From assembly GCA_905478195.1 (NCBI GenBank), contig CAJQHM010000037.1:1-64000 (forward strand): DNA of 64,000 nt, written 5' to 3'. A program made the position numbers and the translations under genes. Positions within the stretch are counted from its first letter, which is position 1, and each line of letters starts with the position of its first letter. The notes beneath the pieces are model-generated. The model saw only the letters and a program-made list of their open reading frames with translations. It was not told the DNA's origin and did not search any database. Source of the DNA: an uncultured Pseudomonadales bacterium (GTDB lineage: Bacteria; Pseudomonadota; Gammaproteobacteria; Pseudomonadales; Pseudohongiellaceae). Of this stretch, positions 49,905 through 62,443 are shown one piece after another.

Positions 49905-49969
49905 AATATTGCTCTATTGACGACCTTAGCTTTCTCTTAACGAGACTTCAGATCGAGTATCAACACCAA

Positions 49970-50365
49970 TTAGAAAACTGTGCAAAGAACCTCACCACCA
50001 ATTCCGGCAGCTCGTGCTTGCGTCTCAGTCATAAGGCCTTTGTTTGTGGACAAGATTGAGATGCCCAAACCGGCTCTAACTTTCGGTAAATCTTCTTTAC
50101 CCTTATAGCTTCGCAGGCCTGGACGGCTTGCTCGCTTAATTTCTTCGATTACAGCTTTACCCTGAAAATATTTCAGCTCGATATCGAGTGTTGGCTTTCC
50201 ATCGTTCTCATTAACGCTATAACCGGTTATATAACCTTCGTCCTGTAATACTTTTGCGATCGCAACCTTAATCTTCGAAGAAGGCATCACAACCGTTGGC
50301 AATTTCGCCATCTGCGCATTACGAATACGAGTTAATAGATCTGCTATTGGATCTGACATGCTCAT
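49970..50365 (-). CDS. rpsH: 30S ribosomal protein S8
   Basis: [31 protein letters not shown]. Confidence 0.97.
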   Translation of the reverse strand: MSMSDPIADLLTRIRNAQMAKLPTVVMPSSKIKVAIAKVLQDEGYITGYSVNENDGKPTLDIELKYFQGKAVIEEIKRASRPGLRSYKGKEDLPKVRAGLGISILSTNKGLMTETQARAAGIGGEVLCTVF

Positions 50366-50378
50366 GTTTCTTCTCCGA

Positions 50379-50684
50379 CTACCAGCTGGCCTTGGTTAAA
50401 CCAGGCACATCGCCGCGCATTGCTGCTTCGCGCAACTTATTACGGCACAAACCAAATTTACGATACACACCGTGAGGCCGGCCTGTAATTCGACATCTAC
50501 GACGCTGACGAGAAGGGCTCGCATCACGAGGCATCTTCTGCAACTTGACCTGGGCTTCCCATTTTTCATCATCACTAGCGTTGTCATCTTTGAGAACAGC
50601 TTTAATAGCAGCACGCTTGGCAGCAAATCGCTCTACCATCTTAGTGCGCTTGTTCTCTCTAGCTATCATTGAAGTCTTAGCCAT
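50379..50684 (-). CDS. rpsN: 30S ribosomal protein S14
   Basis: [41 protein letters not shown]. Confidence 0.97.
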   Translation of the reverse strand: MAKTSMIARENKRTKMVERFAAKRAAIKAVLKDDNASDDEKWEAQVKLQKMPRDASPSRQRRRCRITGRPHGVYRKFGLCRNKLREAAMRGDVPGLTKASW

Positions 50685-50686
50685 TA

Positions 50687-51343
50687 TTAAGAGTCCTTTT
50701 CCTCATTAGTCGCAGGCGCTTCTTCCGCTGCAGGTGTTTCTTCAACTACTTCTTCAGCAGGGGCCGATGCCTTAGCACTTTCCGCAGCAGGCACAGAGCC
50801 TCTGAACGGAAAGCGCATCGCTGCCAACAGCGCACGACCTTCGTCATCGCTCGCTGCAGTAGTAGTAATAGCAATATCCAGTCCACGCAAAGTATCGATC
50901 TTGTCGTAGTCGATCTCTGGAAAAATAATTTGTTCGGTAACGCCCATGGCATAGTTGCCACGACCATCGAAAGACTTAGGATTCAAGCCGCGAAAGTCTC
51001 TAATACGCGGGATAGCGATATCAACCAGTCTTTCGAGGAAGTCATACATACGCTCGCCACGAAGAGTAACCTTACAACCTACTGGCCAGCCCTCACGAAC
51101 CTTAAAACCAGCGATTGATTTTCTTGCCTTGGTGATTACTACTTTCTGGCCACTGATCTGAGTCAAATCGCCGGCAGCATTGTCAAGAATCTTCTTGTCT
51201 GTCAATGCCTCACCAACACCCATATTCAGCACAACCTTAGTAATCTTAGGCACGCGCATTGGATTGTCATAACCAAATTTCTCGGTTAGAACTGGTACCA
51301 CTTCTTTTCTGTAAAACTCTCTTAACTGAGCCATGCTTGGCAA
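50687..51343 (-). CDS. rplE: 50S ribosomal protein L5 with acidic C-terminal extension
   Basis: [24 protein letters not shown]...[10 protein letters not shown] then an Ala/Glu-rich tail. Confidence 0.96.
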   Translation of the reverse strand: MPSMAQLREFYRKEVVPVLTEKFGYDNPMRVPKITKVVLNMGVGEALTDKKILDNAAGDLTQISGQKVVITKARKSIAGFKVREGWPVGCKVTLRGERMYDFLERLVDIAIPRIRDFRGLNPKSFDGRGNYAMGVTEQIIFPEIDYDKIDTLRGLDIAITTTAASDDEGRALLAAMRFPFRGSVPAAESAKASAPAEEVVEETPAAEEAPATNEEKDS

Positions 51344-51353
51344 CCTACCGTTA

Positions 51354-51668
51354 TTAATCTATATCCTGACCGTTTGACTTAAAGACACGCTTCTTAGCAC
51401 CGTCTTCAAGCACCTGAATTCCAACGCGGTCTGCCTTGTTGGTCTCAGGATTAAAAATAGCAACGTTCGAAATACTAAGCGCTGCCTCTTTCTCAACAAT
51501 TCCACCTGCCTGACCCGCGTTAGGATTCGGCTTAGTGTGACGTTTAACCATATTCACACCATGAACCATAACTCGATCAGCGCCAACGAGACGGGAAATA
51601 GTTCCGCGTTTACCCTTGTCTTTGCCAGTGATTACTATCACTTCATCATCACGTTTAAGTTTGCGCAT
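51354..51668 (-). CDS. rplX: 50S ribosomal protein L24
   Basis: [41 protein letters not shown]. Confidence 0.97.
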   Translation of the reverse strand: MRKLKRDDEVIVITGKDKGKRGTISRLVGADRVMVHGVNMVKRHTKPNPNAGQAGGIVEKEAALSISNVAIFNPETNKADRVGIQVLEDGAKKRVFKSNGQDID

Positions 51669-51747
51669 TTCCTGCCCTTGCCTCTATAACTCTATCTTGT
51701 TTACGTTAACTCTATTCCGTTGCCGCAAAAATCGAACCTATCAGCGC

Positions 51748-52116
51748 CTAAAGTACTTCTGGCGCCAATGAAATAATTCGCATAAATTTTTCGTTTCGTA
51801 GCTCTCTAGTTACGGGACCGAAAACACGGGTGCCGATAGGCGCTTGCTGCGCATTCAACAGAATGGCGGCATTGTCGTCGAAACGAATTTGTGAACCATC
51901 ACCGCGTCGAACACCTTTCTTGGTGCGTACTACCAACGCCGTCAATACCTGGCCCTTCTTCACTTTACCCCGCGGAATCGCTTCCTTAACGGTAACTTTG
52001 ATAATGTCGCCAATGCGAGCGTAACGGCGATGGGAACCGCCCAACACCTTGATACACATTACGCGTCTAGCGCCGCTGTTATCCGCGACATCTAAGTAAG
52101 ACTGCACTTGAATCAT
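51748..52116 (-). CDS. rplN: 50S ribosomal protein L14
   Basis: [33 protein letters not shown]. Confidence 0.98.
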   Translation of the reverse strand: MIQVQSYLDVADNSGARRVMCIKVLGGSHRRYARIGDIIKVTVKEAIPRGKVKKGQVLTALVVRTKKGVRRGDGSQIRFDDNAAILLNAQQAPIGTRVFGPVTRELRNEKFMRIISLAPEVL

Positions 52117-52173
52117 CGATTCGCTCCACCGTGCATCCGCTTATCGAATGCAAACTCTTAATCTAAATCTAAT

Positions 52174-52449
52174 TTAAACTTGCGCTGCCCGCTCGTCTAT
52201 TGACACCAAAGACCAAGACTTAGTCTTGGACAGAGGACGCACTTCCTGAATCGTTACTTCATCGCCCGGCAAACACTCATTGTTTGCGTCATGCGCATGA
52301 ATCTTGGTAGATCGCTTAATGATCTTTCCGTATACCGGGTGTGTTACCCGACGCTCTACAAGCACAACGATGGACTTGTCCATCTTGTTGCTGATTACCT
52401 TACCGGAGGTCGTCCTAGCAGTTTTCTCAATGTTTTCAGTAGCCGACAT
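52174..52449 (-). CDS. rpsQ: 30S ribosomal protein S17
   Basis: [34 protein letters not shown]. Confidence 0.97.
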   Translation of the reverse strand: MSATENIEKTARTTSGKVISNKMDKSIVVLVERRVTHPVYGKIIKRSTKIHAHDANNECLPGDEVTIQEVRPLSKTKSWSLVSIDERAAQV

Positions 52450-52451
52450 AT

Positions 52452-52649
52452 CTATGATCCACTTCTCTGTTTTTCGGTAATAATGGTTTTCACACGGGAA
52501 ATGTCCCTGCGAACAGCACCAATCAAGTGAACCTGGGCTAACTGCCCAGTACCATTTTGCATACGGTAGTTAAATTGATCTTTATAAAGATCCTGCAGTT
52601 GTGATTGCAGCTCTTCTACCGACTTGTCTCTCAATTCACTGGCCTTCAT
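52452..52649 (-). CDS. rpmC: 50S ribosomal protein L29
   Basis: [31 protein letters not shown]. Confidence 0.96.
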   Translation of the reverse strand: MKASELRDKSVEELQSQLQDLYKDQFNYRMQNGTGQLAQVHLIGAVRRDISRVKTIITEKQRSGS

Positions 52650-53062
52650 TACATTACCGTCCGCTTTACGAAGACTGTTTCGAAAGGCAATTTGGCAGCT
52701 GCCAAATCGAAGGCTTCTCTAGCCATGCTTTCCTCTACACCTTCCATTTCAAACATAATTCGTCCTGGCTGAATCTGGGCTACCCAGTACTCAACGTTAC
52801 CCTTACCTTTACCTTGTCTAACTTCTAGAGGCTTCTGCGTAATAGGCTTGTCAGGAAACACTCGAATCCAAATCTTTCCGCCACGTTTTACGTGTCTTGT
52901 CATTGCTCGACGAGCAGCTTCGATTTGGCGAGCAGTCAATCTTCCACGTGATACAGCTTTCAAACCGTATTCACCAAAATCTACGTTGCTACCTCTATGC
53001 GAGAGACCACGATTGCGGCCCTTCATCATTTTGCGAAATTTTGTACGCTTTGGTTGTAACAC
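52649..53062 (-). CDS. rplP: 50S ribosomal protein L16
   Basis: [36 protein letters not shown]. Confidence 0.98.
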   Translation of the reverse strand: MLQPKRTKFRKMMKGRNRGLSHRGSNVDFGEYGLKAVSRGRLTARQIEAARRAMTRHVKRGGKIWIRVFPDKPITQKPLEVRQGKGKGNVEYWVAQIQPGRIMFEMEGVEESMAREAFDLAAAKLPFETVFVKRTVM

Positions 53063-53068
53063 GTCTCT

Positions 53069-53746
53069 TTACCCCTGGTTGGATTTAGCAGGAGCAGCAG
53101 GCACAATCGCCTCGTCCAGATCCAAAACCTCACCTTTAAATATCCAAACTTTAACGCCGATCAAGCCATATGTTGTACTTGCTTCACACGTTGCGTAATC
53201 GATGTCTGCTCTCAATGTATGCAGAGGCACCCGGCCCTCTCTGTACCACTCAGATCGCGCAATCTCTGCACCACCTAAACGGCCACCGACTTGAATCTTA
53301 ATGCCTTCAGCACCCTGACGCATTGCGTTCTGCACAGCACGCTTCATCGCACGACGAAACATGACGCGACGCTCTAACTGAGAAGCAACACCATCTGCTA
53401 CTAATTGAGCATCTAAGTCAGGCTTGCGAATTTCTTCAATATTGATCTGCACTGGTATACCCATTTTTGCAGACAATACATTGCGAAGAGATTCTACATC
53501 CTCACCTTTCTTGCCAATCACGATACCTGGTCGCGCAGTGTAGATCGTGATCTTTGCTGTTTGTGCAGGACGCTCTATTTCAACTCTGGAAACAGACGCA
53601 CTCGCCAACTTCTTCTTGATGAAATCTCTAACCTGAAGATCCACGAATAAGTTGTCTGCGTATTCTCTACCCTCGGCATACCACACAGAAGTGTGCTTCT
53701 TGACTATGCCAAGTCGAATTCCAGTTGGATGTACTTTTTGACCCAT
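53069..53746 (-). CDS. rpsC: 30S ribosomal protein S3
   Basis: [26 protein letters not shown]. Confidence 0.98.
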   Translation of the reverse strand: MGQKVHPTGIRLGIVKKHTSVWYAEGREYADNLFVDLQVRDFIKKKLASASVSRVEIERPAQTAKITIYTARPGIVIGKKGEDVESLRNVLSAKMGIPVQINIEEIRKPDLDAQLVADGVASQLERRVMFRRAMKRAVQNAMRQGAEGIKIQVGGRLGGAEIARSEWYREGRVPLHTLRADIDYATCEASTTYGLIGVKVWIFKGEVLDLDEAIVPAAPAKSNQG

Positions 53747-53755
53747 CCGATACTC

Positions 53756-54088
53756 CTAGCTATCTGCGACTGTGATTGTTATGTGACATGAACGCTTAAG
53801 AATTCGATCAGCGCGACCCTTTGCTCTTGGCATAATGCGTTTCATTGTCATGCCTTCATCAACCATAATCGTTGATACTTTCAATTCATCTACGTCAGCA
53901 CCTTCGTTGTGCTCCGCATTGGCAATTGCCGAATTCAACACTTTCTTAATAATTGCGGCGCCTTTCTTTGGGCTGTAGGACAGCACCAACAGGGCTTCTT
54001 CAACTGCCTTGCCGCGAATTTGATCAGCTACAAGTCTCGCTTTTTGAGCGGAGAGACGTGCACCTTTTAATCTTGCTAAAACTTCCAT
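53756..54088 (-). CDS. rplV: 50S ribosomal protein L22
   Basis: [34 protein letters not shown]. Confidence 0.97.
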   Translation of the reverse strand: MEVLARLKGARLSAQKARLVADQIRGKAVEEALLVLSYSPKKGAAIIKKVLNSAIANAEHNEGADVDELKVSTIMVDEGMTMKRIMPRAKGRADRILKRSCHITITVADS

Positions 54089-54101
54089 TGCAGCCCCCTA
54101 G

Positions 54102-54374
54102 TTACTTAGCCTTCTTATCAGCAGTATGACCGCGATAAGTGCGAGTTACTGAGAACTCACCCAGCTTATGACCAACCATATCCTCATTCACGAAGACTGG
54201 TATGTGCTGACGCCCATTATGGACAGCGATAGTCAGACCAATCATGTCCGGTGAAACCATTGAACGTCGTGACCAAGTTTTAATTGGACGCTTGTCATTG
54301 CTATCTGATGCGGCCTGCACTTTCTTCATAAGATGAAGATCGATGAATGGACCTTTTTTTAACGAACGTGGCAC
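54102..54374 (-). CDS. rpsS: 30S ribosomal protein S19
   Basis: [19 protein letters not shown]. Confidence 0.98.
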   Translation of the reverse strand: MPRSLKKGPFIDLHLMKKVQAASDSNDKRPIKTWSRRSMVSPDMIGLTIAVHNGRQHIPVFVNEDMVGHKLGEFSVTRTYRGHTADKKAK

Positions 54375-54397
54375 TAGTGAATACCTCTACTGAAGCC

Positions 54398-55228
54398 TTA
54401 GCGGCTTGAATTTCTGCGACGAACAATCATGTTATTCGTACGCTTATTAGTTCTGGTTTTAAAACCTTTAGTCTTCGTACCCCAAGGTGATACAGGGTGA
54501 CGACCACCTGATGTTCTTCCTTCACCACCACCATGCGGGTGATCTACCGGGTTCATGGCAACACCACGAACTGTAGGCCTTACTCCTCTCCATCGCTTGG
54601 CACCCGCTTTACCGAGTGAGCGTAGTGAATGCTCTGAGTTAGACACTTCACCTAGAGTTGCACGACAATCACTCAACACCTTACGCATTTCGCCAGAGCG
54701 AAGCCTCAGAGTTGCGTAGTTACCTTCACGCGCAACCAACTGCAAGGAAGTACCGGCGCTGCGAGCAATCTGCGCACCCTTGCCAGGCTTCAATTCGCAG
54801 CAATGTACTGTACTACCTAGTGGTATATTTCTTAGCGGCAAACAGTTACCAACTTTGATCGCTGCTTCTTCGCCAGACATTACCGCGTCGCCGGCTTTTA
54901 CCTTGCCAGGAGCGATGATGTAACGGCGCTCGCCGTCTGCGTAAAGTAACAGGGCAATATTCGCTGATCTGTTTGGGTCATATTCCAAACGCTCAACTTT
55001 CGCTTCGATTGCATCTTTGTTGCGCTTGAAATCAATGATGCGATACTTCTGTTTGTGCCCACCACCAATGTGACGCGTGGTAATTCGACCTCTGTTATTC
55101 CTGCCGCCTGACTTAGATTTTGCGGCAGTCAGAGGCGCATAAGGCTCGCCTTTATGCAGATCGGGATGAACAACCTTGACGACGAAACGACGCCCTGGTG
55201 AAGTAGGTTTACACTTAACTACTGGCAT
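54398..55228 (-). CDS. rplB: 50S ribosomal protein L2
   Basis: [29 protein letters not shown]. Confidence 0.98.
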   Translation of the reverse strand: MPVVKCKPTSPGRRFVVKVVHPDLHKGEPYAPLTAAKSKSGGRNNRGRITTRHIGGGHKQKYRIIDFKRNKDAIEAKVERLEYDPNRSANIALLLYADGERRYIIAPGKVKAGDAVMSGEEAAIKVGNCLPLRNIPLGSTVHCCELKPGKGAQIARSAGTSLQLVAREGNYATLRLRSGEMRKVLSDCRATLGEVSNSEHSLRSLGKAGAKRWRGVRPTVRGVAMNPVDHPHGGGEGRTSGGRHPVSPWGTKTKGFKTRTNKRTNNMIVRRRNSSR

Positions 55229-55247
55229 GACTTACCCCTTTATCCCT

Positions 55248-55547
55248 TTAGCCTATATCCGCGAAGTCAATTTCATGACCCGCTTCAAGTCTGACATACG
55301 CCTTCTTCCAATCTGAACGACGTCTAATTTTGCCCTTTGGAGTGCGCTTGGTCTTTCCTTTAACCACCAGCACTTGCAAGTCAGCAACGACAACATTGAA
55401 TATTGTCTCTACGGCTGTCTTGATCTCTGATTTTGTTGCATCAGTAGAAACTTTGAACGCGTACTGATTGTTAAGCTCACCCATAATGGTGGTCTTTTCA
55501 GATACGTGTGGTCCAAGGATTACTGAGTAGATTCTTTCAACGTTCAT
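55248..55547 (-). CDS. rplW: 50S ribosomal protein L23
   Basis: [20 protein letters not shown]. Confidence 0.97.
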   Translation of the reverse strand: MNVERIYSVILGPHVSEKTTIMGELNNQYAFKVSTDATKSEIKTAVETIFNVVVADLQVLVVKGKTKRTPKGKIRRRSDWKKAYVRLEAGHEIDFADIG

Positions 55548-56164
55548 GACAACATCTCCTCTACTTTCTTCAACGCGGAGACAGTAATAATCACATTATC
55601 GAATCCGATCAGGCTAACAGGATCGATACCTGTAACATCCAGCACATCAACCTTGTGTAGATTGCGAGCCGCAAGATACAAATTCTTTTCTACTTGATCG
55701 GAAATAATTAGGACGTTATCTAATTCAAATTCTTTTAGCTTGCTAACGAGTGCCGCCGTCTTATGAGAATCCAGTGCAAATTCGTTAACAGCAAACAATC
55801 TGTCTTGACGAATGAGCTCAGACAGAATGCATTGCATCGCGCCGCGATACATTTTCTTATTTAGTTTTTTCGTGTGATCTGCAGGACGCGCAGCAAATGT
55901 AACACCGCCGCCGCGCCAGATTGGAGATCGAATGGTTCCAGCTCGAGCTCGGCCAGTACCCTTTTGACGCCAAGGCTTACGACCGCCTCCACGAACCTCA
56001 GATCGAGTTTTCTGCTTTACAGAACCCTGTCTGGCGCCAGCCATATAAGTCACTACAGTCTGATGGACTAGAGGCTCGTTATATTCCTTACCGAAGGACT
56101 CATCTGAGAGTGAAACTGTTTCTTTGCCCGTCTTCTTGCCGGGCAATGCAAGATTTAATTCCAT
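55544..56164 (-). CDS. rplD: 50S ribosomal protein L4
   Basis: [34 protein letters not shown]. Confidence 0.98.
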   Translation of the reverse strand: MELNLALPGKKTGKETVSLSDESFGKEYNEPLVHQTVVTYMAGARQGSVKQKTRSEVRGGGRKPWRQKGTGRARAGTIRSPIWRGGGVTFAARPADHTKKLNKKMYRGAMQCILSELIRQDRLFAVNEFALDSHKTAALVSKLKEFELDNVLIISDQVEKNLYLAARNLHKVDVLDVTGIDPVSLIGFDNVIITVSALKKVEEMLS

Positions 56165-56167
56165 TGC

Positions 56168-56833
56168 TTACCCCTTAGCCTTAGTTTTAGTCTTGACGGC
56201 TGGACGAACGATTACATCTGAACCCGTAGCACCTGGCAGTGCACCTTTAATAAGAAGAAGATTGTTTTCCATATCGACTCTTATGATTTCTAGAGACTGA
56301 GTAGTATGTTTAACATTACCCATCTGACCTGCCATTTTCTTACCCTTCCATACTCGACCTGGTGTCTGACACTGGCCAATAGAGCCAGGAGCACGGTGAG
56401 ATAGAGAGTTACCGTGGGTGGCGTCCTGCATTTGGAAATTATGTCGCTTAACGCCGCCCTGAAAACCTTTACCTTTCGAAGTACCAGTTACGTCTACCAT
56501 CTGGCCAACTTCGAACTGATCAACCTTGATCTCGCTACCCATTTCGATCTCGGCAGTTTCGTCTGTGCGTAACTCCCAAAGACCAGAACCGGCTTCAGTG
56601 CTTGCCTTGGCGAAATGACCAGCCATACCCTTTGTCACACGCGAAGCACGACGCGATCCAGTAGTAACCTGAATAGCGCTATAGCCGTCAACATCGGGAG
56701 TTTTAACTTGCGTGACCCGGTTAGGCTGGACTTCCACAACCGTAACGGGGACAGATGTACCCTCTTCAGTGAAAACGCGGGTCATACCGCTTTTTCGACC
56801 GACTAAACCAATCGACATTATATTAGACCTCAT
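56168..56833 (-). CDS. rplC: 50S ribosomal protein L3
   Basis: [28 protein letters not shown]; start probably at the internal MSIGLVG. Confidence 0.97.
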   Translation of the reverse strand: MRSNIMSIGLVGRKSGMTRVFTEEGTSVPVTVVEVQPNRVTQVKTPDVDGYSAIQVTTGSRRASRVTKGMAGHFAKASTEAGSGLWELRTDETAEIEMGSEIKVDQFEVGQMVDVTGTSKGKGFQGGVKRHNFQMQDATHGNSLSHRAPGSIGQCQTPGRVWKGKKMAGQMGNVKHTTQSLEIIRVDMENNLLLIKGALPGATGSDVIVRPAVKTKTKAKG

Positions 56834-57011
56834 CGTGCAAGGGGCTAAACCCGCTATGGCCGCTGACGCGTTACACTATGTTCGCTACCGCAGGGGTAGC
56901 AGATATATCAGTGCGCCAAATCTTTAAAAAAAGGGCAAAGAGGACTGAATTGCTCTTTGCCTGGTTATGTTTAACTTAATCTGATTAAACCGGATCCTTT
57001 CTAGGAAGCGA

Positions 57012-57323
57012 TTAACCTAAACTAATTTGTACTTCCACACCTGCCGCAAGATCTAGCTTCATCAAGGCATCAACCGTCTTCTCGGTTGGCTCAACGATGT
57101 CTAGCAATCGCTTGTGGGTGCGAATTTCATATTGGTCTCGCGCATCTTTGTTCACATGCGGTGAAACCAATATAGTAAATCGTTCCTTATTTGTTGGCAG
57201 TGGGATAGGTCCGCGAACCTGAGCGCCAGTGCGACGTGCAGTATCAACAATTTCTTGGGTAGATTGATCAATCAGACGGTGATCGAAGGCCTTAAGGCGG
57301 ATTCTGATTCGCTGATTTTGCAT
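57012..57323 (-). CDS. rpsJ: 30S ribosomal protein S10
   Basis: [44 protein letters not shown]. Confidence 0.98.
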   Translation of the reverse strand: MQNQRIRIRLKAFDHRLIDQSTQEIVDTARRTGAQVRGPIPLPTNKERFTILVSPHVNKDARDQYEIRTHKRLLDIVEPTEKTVDALMKLDLAAGVEVQISLG

Positions 57324-57378
57324 CTACTTCGAGCTCCAAAAAATACTTAAATATTAATAAGTTATTGAACGTTTCTCT

Positions 57379-57402
57379 TTTAGCTATTAATTAATAGCTA
57401 AA
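57379..57402. promoter_or_regulatory. 24-bp perfect palindrome in the rpsJ leader
   Basis: TTTAGCTATTAATTAATAGCTAAA is its own reverse complement, ~56 nt upstream of the rpsJ start. Confidence 0.85.
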
Positions 57403-57414
57403 TAAGGGATGCGA

Positions 57415-57443
57415 ATCTTAAGGTTTTGACCCAATCCTGTCAA
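57415..57443 (-). promoter_or_regulatory. Sigma70-type promoter for the S10 operon
   Basis: Minus strand TTGACA-N17-TAAGAT. Confidence 0.75.
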
Positions 57444-57670
57444 GGAATAACCGCCTGAACGCCGCTTTTTCTCTGACTTTAGGGCAGAATGAGCCTTCAG
57501 CCAAAACCCAAGCTCCAGAATTCTGATGTACTGCCGGCCTCACATCACCATTTAGGAACAATGGCCAGGCAGAACTATAAAGAAACCCTGAAAAGCAACT
57601 CAGCTCAAACTGAGAACAACCCCGTTTTCTTGGGCCTGCAGCGAACAATAATAGTGTAGCGTCTTTTCCA

Positions 57671-57712
57671 TACGATGAAGCCAGCGTCCCTTTCGGGAAG
57701 CTGGGCTTCGTA
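57671..57712 (-). terminator. Hairpin immediately downstream of tuf (terminator/attenuator candidate)
   Basis: Minus strand TACGAAGCCCAGCTTCCCGAAAGGGACGCTGGCTTCATCGTA: long imperfect stem, no strong T-tract. Confidence 0.5.
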
Positions 57713-57727
57713 TAATCGATTTTAGAT

Positions 57728-58921
57728 TTACTCGAAGATCTTGGCTACAACGCCCGCGCCTACTGTACGTCCACCCTCTCGGATAGCAAAGCGCAGACCT
57801 TCATCCATCGCGATTGGCGCTATCAGGGTCACAACCATATTCACGTTGTCACCTGGCATGACCATCTCAACGCCTTCTGGCAGCTCACATGCACCTGTCA
57901 CATCCGTAGTACGGAAGTAAAACTGCGGTCTGTAGCCCTTGAAGAATGGTGTGTGGCGTCCGCCTTCATCCTTGTTCAGGATATACACTTCAGCTTCAAA
58001 CTTCGTATGAGGTGTTACTGAGCCCGGCTTACCCAATACCTGGCCACGCTCAACGTCTTCACGCTTAGTACCACGCAGCAGAACACCAACGTTCTCGCCT
58101 GCACGGCCTTCGTCCAGCAACTTACGGAACATCTCAACACCAGTACAGACTGTCTTCTGTGTGTCTTTGATACCAACGATGTCCAATTCATCACCTACGT
58201 TTACAATTCCACGCTCAATACGGCCTGTTACAACAGTACCGCGACCGGAGATTGAGAATACGTCTTCGATTGGCATCAAGAATGGCTTCTCAACGTCACG
58301 AACCGGATCCGGGATGTAGCTGTCCAGTGTCTCAACAAGCTTCTGTACAGATGGCACACCGATATCAGAAGTATCGCCTTCCAACGCCTTAAGCGCAGAA
58401 CCGATGATGATGGGTGTGTCGTCACCCGGGAACTCGTATTGATCCAATAACTCACGGATCTCCATCTCTACCAATTCAAGCAATTCTTCGTCATCAACCA
58501 TGTCCGCTTTGTTCATGAACACAACGATGTAAGGTACGCCGACCTGCAATGACAACAGGATGTGCTCACGCGTCTGTGGCATAGGGCCGTCTGCGGCCGA
58601 ACAAACCAGGATAGCGCCGTCCATCTGCGCAGCACCTGTAATCATGTTCTTTACGTAGTCAGCGTGACCTGGACAGTCAACGTGTGCGTAGTGACGGTTA
58701 GGGGAATCGTATTCAACGTGAGACGTCGCGATTGTGATACCACGCTCTCTCTCTTCCGGCGCATTATCGATCTGGGCGAAATCACGTACTTCACCTGTGC
58801 CGAATACTTCCGCGCAAACCTTGGTCAAGGCCGCTGTTAACGTAGTCTTACCATGGTCAACGTGACCAATCGTACCTACGTTTACGTGTAATTTATTTCT
58901 TTCGAATTTTTCCTTCGCCAC
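57728..58921 (-). CDS. tuf: Elongation factor Tu
   Basis: [35 protein letters not shown]. Confidence 0.99.
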   Translation of the reverse strand: MAKEKFERNKLHVNVGTIGHVDHGKTTLTAALTKVCAEVFGTGEVRDFAQIDNAPEERERGITIATSHVEYDSPNRHYAHVDCPGHADYVKNMITGAAQMDGAILVCSAADGPMPQTREHILLSLQVGVPYIVVFMNKADMVDDEELLELVEMEIRELLDQYEFPGDDTPIIIGSALKALEGDTSDIGVPSVQKLVETLDSYIPDPVRDVEKPFLMPIEDVFSISGRGTVVTGRIERGIVNVGDELDIVGIKDTQKTVCTGVEMFRKLLDEGRAGENVGVLLRGTKREDVERGQVLGKPGSVTPHTKFEAEVYILNKDEGGRHTPFFKGYRPQFYFRTTDVTGACELPEGVEMVMPGDNVNMVVTLIAPIAMDEGLRFAIREGGRTVGAGVVAKIFE

Positions 58922-58976
58922 AATAGCACCTCACTCAATACTTAATTTCTAAATTCAATGATAAGTCGTCTCGGTA

Positions 58977-61070
58977 TTAAGACGTCTGGTTAATAATTCC
59001 GTCAGCGATATTATTCGGCACAACCGCATACTTATCGAATTCCATCGTATAAGTAGCACGCCCCTGTGTCGCAGAACGGAGGTCAGTTGAATAGCCAAAC
59101 ATTTCAGCCAGTGGAACCTCAGCATTGATTACCTTGCCTGCCGCACTGTCTTCCATGCCTTGTACCATGCCACGACGACGGCTCAAGTCACCCATCACAT
59201 CACCCATATACTCTTCGGGGGATACAACTTCTACCTTCATCATCGGCTCGAGCAGGGCTGCATCGGCTTCGAGCGCGCCCTTCTTCAATGCCATAGAGCC
59301 GGCAATCTTAAAAGCCATCTCACTGGAATCCACATCATGGAAGGAACCATCGAAAAGAGTTACCTTCATTGCAAGCAGAGGGTAACCGGCAAGACAGCCG
59401 TTCTTCATTTGCTCCTGCACACCCTTGTCTACGGCTGGAATATATTCTCTTGGAATTGTTCCACCCACGATCTCGTTAACAAATTCGTATTCTGAATCTG
59501 GGTCAAGAGGCTCAAGCCTAAGCACTACGTGCCCGTACTGACCTCGACCACCTGATTGCTTAACGTGTTTACCTTCGACCTCAACAGATTTTCTAATCGT
59601 TTCACGATAGGCAACCTGCGGCTTACCAATATTTGCCTCGACTGAGAATTCACGACGCATTCTGTCTACGAGCACGTCTAGATGTAACTCACCCATGCCG
59701 GAGATGATTGTCTGGCCAGATTCTTCATCGGTCTCAACACGAAACGAGGGATCCTCCTGAGCGAGCTTGCCCAGAGCGATACCCATTTTTTCCTGATCCG
59801 CCTTGCTTCTTGGCTCAACTGCCACAGAGATTACCGGCTCAGGGAATTCCATCTTCTCTAACGTGATCACACGATCTATCGCACAAAGCGTCTCACCCGT
59901 TGTTACGTCTTTCAGGCCAATGGCCGCTGCGATATCGCCCGCAAGCACTTCTTTAATTTCTTCACGGGAGTTCGCATGCATCTGCACCATACGACCCACT
60001 CGCTCTTTCTTGGTCTTTATCGGGTTATATACCGAATCCCCTGAATTCAGGGCACCGGAATAGACGCGGAAGAAGGTAAGTGTTCCCACAAACGGATCCG
60101 TAGCAATCTTGAATGCCAATGCAGCGAAAGGCGCTTTATCATCGGCCTCACACAGTGTGGTAGTGCCGTCTTCCAGCATACCCTCGATAGCCTTCACTTC
60201 AGTAGGCGCGGGCATGTAGTCAATTACGGCATCAAGCACCGCTTGAACACCCTTGTTCTTGAACGCTGAGCCACACAGTGTAGGAACGATCTCGCTGGCC
60301 AGCGTACGCTCTCGAATAGCGGACATGATTTCTTCTTCAGGCAGGTCGCCGGTATTCAGGTACTTGTCCATTACTTCTTCGTTGGCCTCCGCTGCAGCTT
60401 CTAGCAAGGTTTCACGCCACTCGTCAGCTAGATCCTGCATGTCGGCCGGAATGTCTTCGTAGGCAAAAGTCGCTCCCTGGTCGTCTTCATTCCAGCGAAT
60501 CGCTTTCATCTTCACAAGGTCGATAACACCCTTGAATTCGTCCTCGGCACCGATAGCTAGTTGAAGAGGGATAGGGTTAGCACCTAAACGCTCTTTCATC
60601 TGCTTCACGACCATCAAGAAGTCAGCACCTGCGCGGTCCATCTTGTTTACGAATACCATGCGGGGAACTTCGTAGCGGTTGGCCTGACGCCATACTGTTT
60701 CAGTCTGAGGCTGAACGCCGGAAGAACCACATAGAACCACTACCGCACCATCCAGTACACGCAGTGAACGCTCTACTTCGATAGTGAAGTCAACGTGTCC
60801 CGGCGTGTCGATGATGTTGATACGGTGCTCATCGTATTGAGAGCCCATGCCGCTCCAGAAACAGGTAGTCGCAGCAGAGGTAATAGTAATACCTCGCTCC
60901 TGTTCCTGTTCCATCCAATCCATAGTGGCAGCGCCATCGTGTACCTCACCAATCTTATGTGAAATACCCGTATAGAATAGAACGCGCTCGGTAGTCGTCG
61001 TCTTGCCCGCATCTACGTGGGCAACAATTCCGATATTGCGATAGCGATCTAATGGATGTTTTCTGGCCAC
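58977..61070 (-). CDS. fusA: Elongation factor G
   Basis: [26 protein letters not shown]; 697 aa. Confidence 0.99.
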   Translation of the reverse strand: MARKHPLDRYRNIGIVAHVDAGKTTTTERVLFYTGISHKIGEVHDGAATMDWMEQEQERGITITSAATTCFWSGMGSQYDEHRINIIDTPGHVDFTIEVERSLRVLDGAVVVLCGSSGVQPQTETVWRQANRYEVPRMVFVNKMDRAGADFLMVVKQMKERLGANPIPLQLAIGAEDEFKGVIDLVKMKAIRWNEDDQGATFAYEDIPADMQDLADEWRETLLEAAAEANEEVMDKYLNTGDLPEEEIMSAIRERTLASEIVPTLCGSAFKNKGVQAVLDAVIDYMPAPTEVKAIEGMLEDGTTTLCEADDKAPFAALAFKIATDPFVGTLTFFRVYSGALNSGDSVYNPIKTKKERVGRMVQMHANSREEIKEVLAGDIAAAIGLKDVTTGETLCAIDRVITLEKMEFPEPVISVAVEPRSKADQEKMGIALGKLAQEDPSFRVETDEESGQTIISGMGELHLDVLVDRMRREFSVEANIGKPQVAYRETIRKSVEVEGKHVKQSGGRGQYGHVVLRLEPLDPDSEYEFVNEIVGGTIPREYIPAVDKGVQEQMKNGCLAGYPLLAMKVTLFDGSFHDVDSSEMAFKIAGSMALKKGALEADAALLEPMMKVEVVSPEEYMGDVMGDLSRRRGMVQGMEDSAAGKVINAEVPLAEMFGYSTDLRSATQGRATYTMEFDKYAVVPNNIADGIINQTS

Positions 61071-61131
61071 AGCTTATGCCTTAACTACAAATTAATTCGA
61101 TCTGGAACAGACTTCTCTACAAACCCATCGA

Positions 61132-61602
61132 TTAGAAGCGATAGTGTGAGAATGCTCGGTTGGCTTCTGCCATACGGTGGACGTCTTCACGCTTCTTAAC
61201 GGCGCTACCTTTGCCTTCAGCGGCATCGGAAATCTCACCAGCAAGACGCAAGGCCATAGATTTTTCACCACGCTTACGGGAATGCTCAACCAACCAACGC
61301 ATGGCTAGGGCATGGCGTCGCTCTGCACGGACTTCGACTGGCACCTGATAGGTTGCACCACCGACACGGCGAGATTTAACCTCCACCATAGGAGCAATAG
61401 CATCGAGTGCCTTCTCGAATGTTTCCAGGGGGTCGCCAGGAGTTCTCTCTGACACTGTATCTAGCGCACCATAGACGATGCGCTCGGCAACTGACTTCTT
61501 GCCGTCGACCATTACATGGTTCATGAATTTTGCGAGGGTTAAACTTCCGAATTTTGGATCCGGCAGGATTTCACGTTTTGCAACTACTCTTCTTCTTGGC
61601 AT
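61132..61602 (-). CDS. rpsG: 30S ribosomal protein S7
   Basis: [20 protein letters not shown]. Confidence 0.98.
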   Translation of the reverse strand: MPRRRVVAKREILPDPKFGSLTLAKFMNHVMVDGKKSVAERIVYGALDTVSERTPGDPLETFEKALDAIAPMVEVKSRRVGGATYQVPVEVRAERRHALAMRWLVEHSRKRGEKSMALRLAGEISDAAEGKGSAVKKREDVHRMAEANRAFSHYRF

Positions 61603-61818
61603 TTGAGACCTCTATGTTTATTCAGGTTGATCCAGGACTCTAAGCCGCCTTAAAAACGACTATTACCTGGCCTTACTCTCACCCATCGCTTTATTAAAGA
61701 GTCTCGATGAGGCGCGTATCCTTACGCTTGTAGAAGCCTTGCCAAGGAGATTAACCAGACAAAGCTATGACTCTATATTCTTGTACTTATGCTTACTGAA
61801 ACTTCTAAAACCGACTTC

Positions 61819-62190
61819 TTACTTAGGACGCTTGGTGCCGTACTTGGAACGGCTCTGCTTACGATCGGCAACGCCTGAAGTATCTAGGCTGCCACGAACC
61901 GTATGGTAGCGAACACCTGGAAGATCCTTAACACGACCGCCCCTGATCAGAACAACGGAGTGTTCCTGCAGGTTATGGCCTTCACCACCAATATAGGAAG
62001 ACACTTCAAAACCATTAACCAGACGCACACGACAAACCTTTCTCAAAGCCGAATTTGGCTTCTTTGGCGTAGTTGTGTAGACCCTTGTGCACACTCCACG
62101 CTTCTGAGGTGAACCTTGTAGCGCTGGTACGCCGCTTTTGACGATTTTGCTGCGTCGGGGCTTGCGTACTAATTGGTTAATTGTTGCCAT
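61819..62190 (-). CDS. rpsL: 30S ribosomal protein S12
   Basis: [51 protein letters not shown]. Confidence 0.99.
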   Translation of the reverse strand: MATINQLVRKPRRSKIVKSGVPALQGSPQKRGVCTRVYTTTPKKPNSALRKVCRVRLVNGFEVSSYIGGEGHNLQEHSVVLIRGGRVKDLPGVRYHTVRGSLDTSGVADRKQSRSKYGTKRPK

Positions 62191-62368
62191 GTTTTCCTTG
62201 AAACCTCTCGTTTTCGGGTTAACCCACGTTCTGATATCTCTGGCTCACTAATCTAAACCATCTTCATGGAGAGCTGGTAGAACTCTGCACATAAAAAATG
62301 GTTTCCCCTATCTTTGCTTATACCTAACCAAGATAATCACCTATTGTGACCAGAATAGCCGGAATAAA

Positions 62369-62398
62369 GGATGCGAGAGTTTAATGATCCCGCATCCT
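62369..62398 (-). terminator. Hairpin between rpoC and rpsL
   Basis: GGATGCG...CGCATCC arms in the 253-nt rpoC-rpsL spacer; no clear T-tract. Confidence 0.35.
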
Positions 62399-62443
62399 CT
62401 AGTCAACTATTTCCAGGCATTGCTGCCTGTCTGAGCTGGCTCT

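Noticed and set aside
57418-57648. 76-aa minus-strand ORF between tuf and rpsJ
   Set aside because: Lies in the promoter/leader region, overlaps the TTGACA promoter, and has no ribosomal-protein-like sequence or motif.
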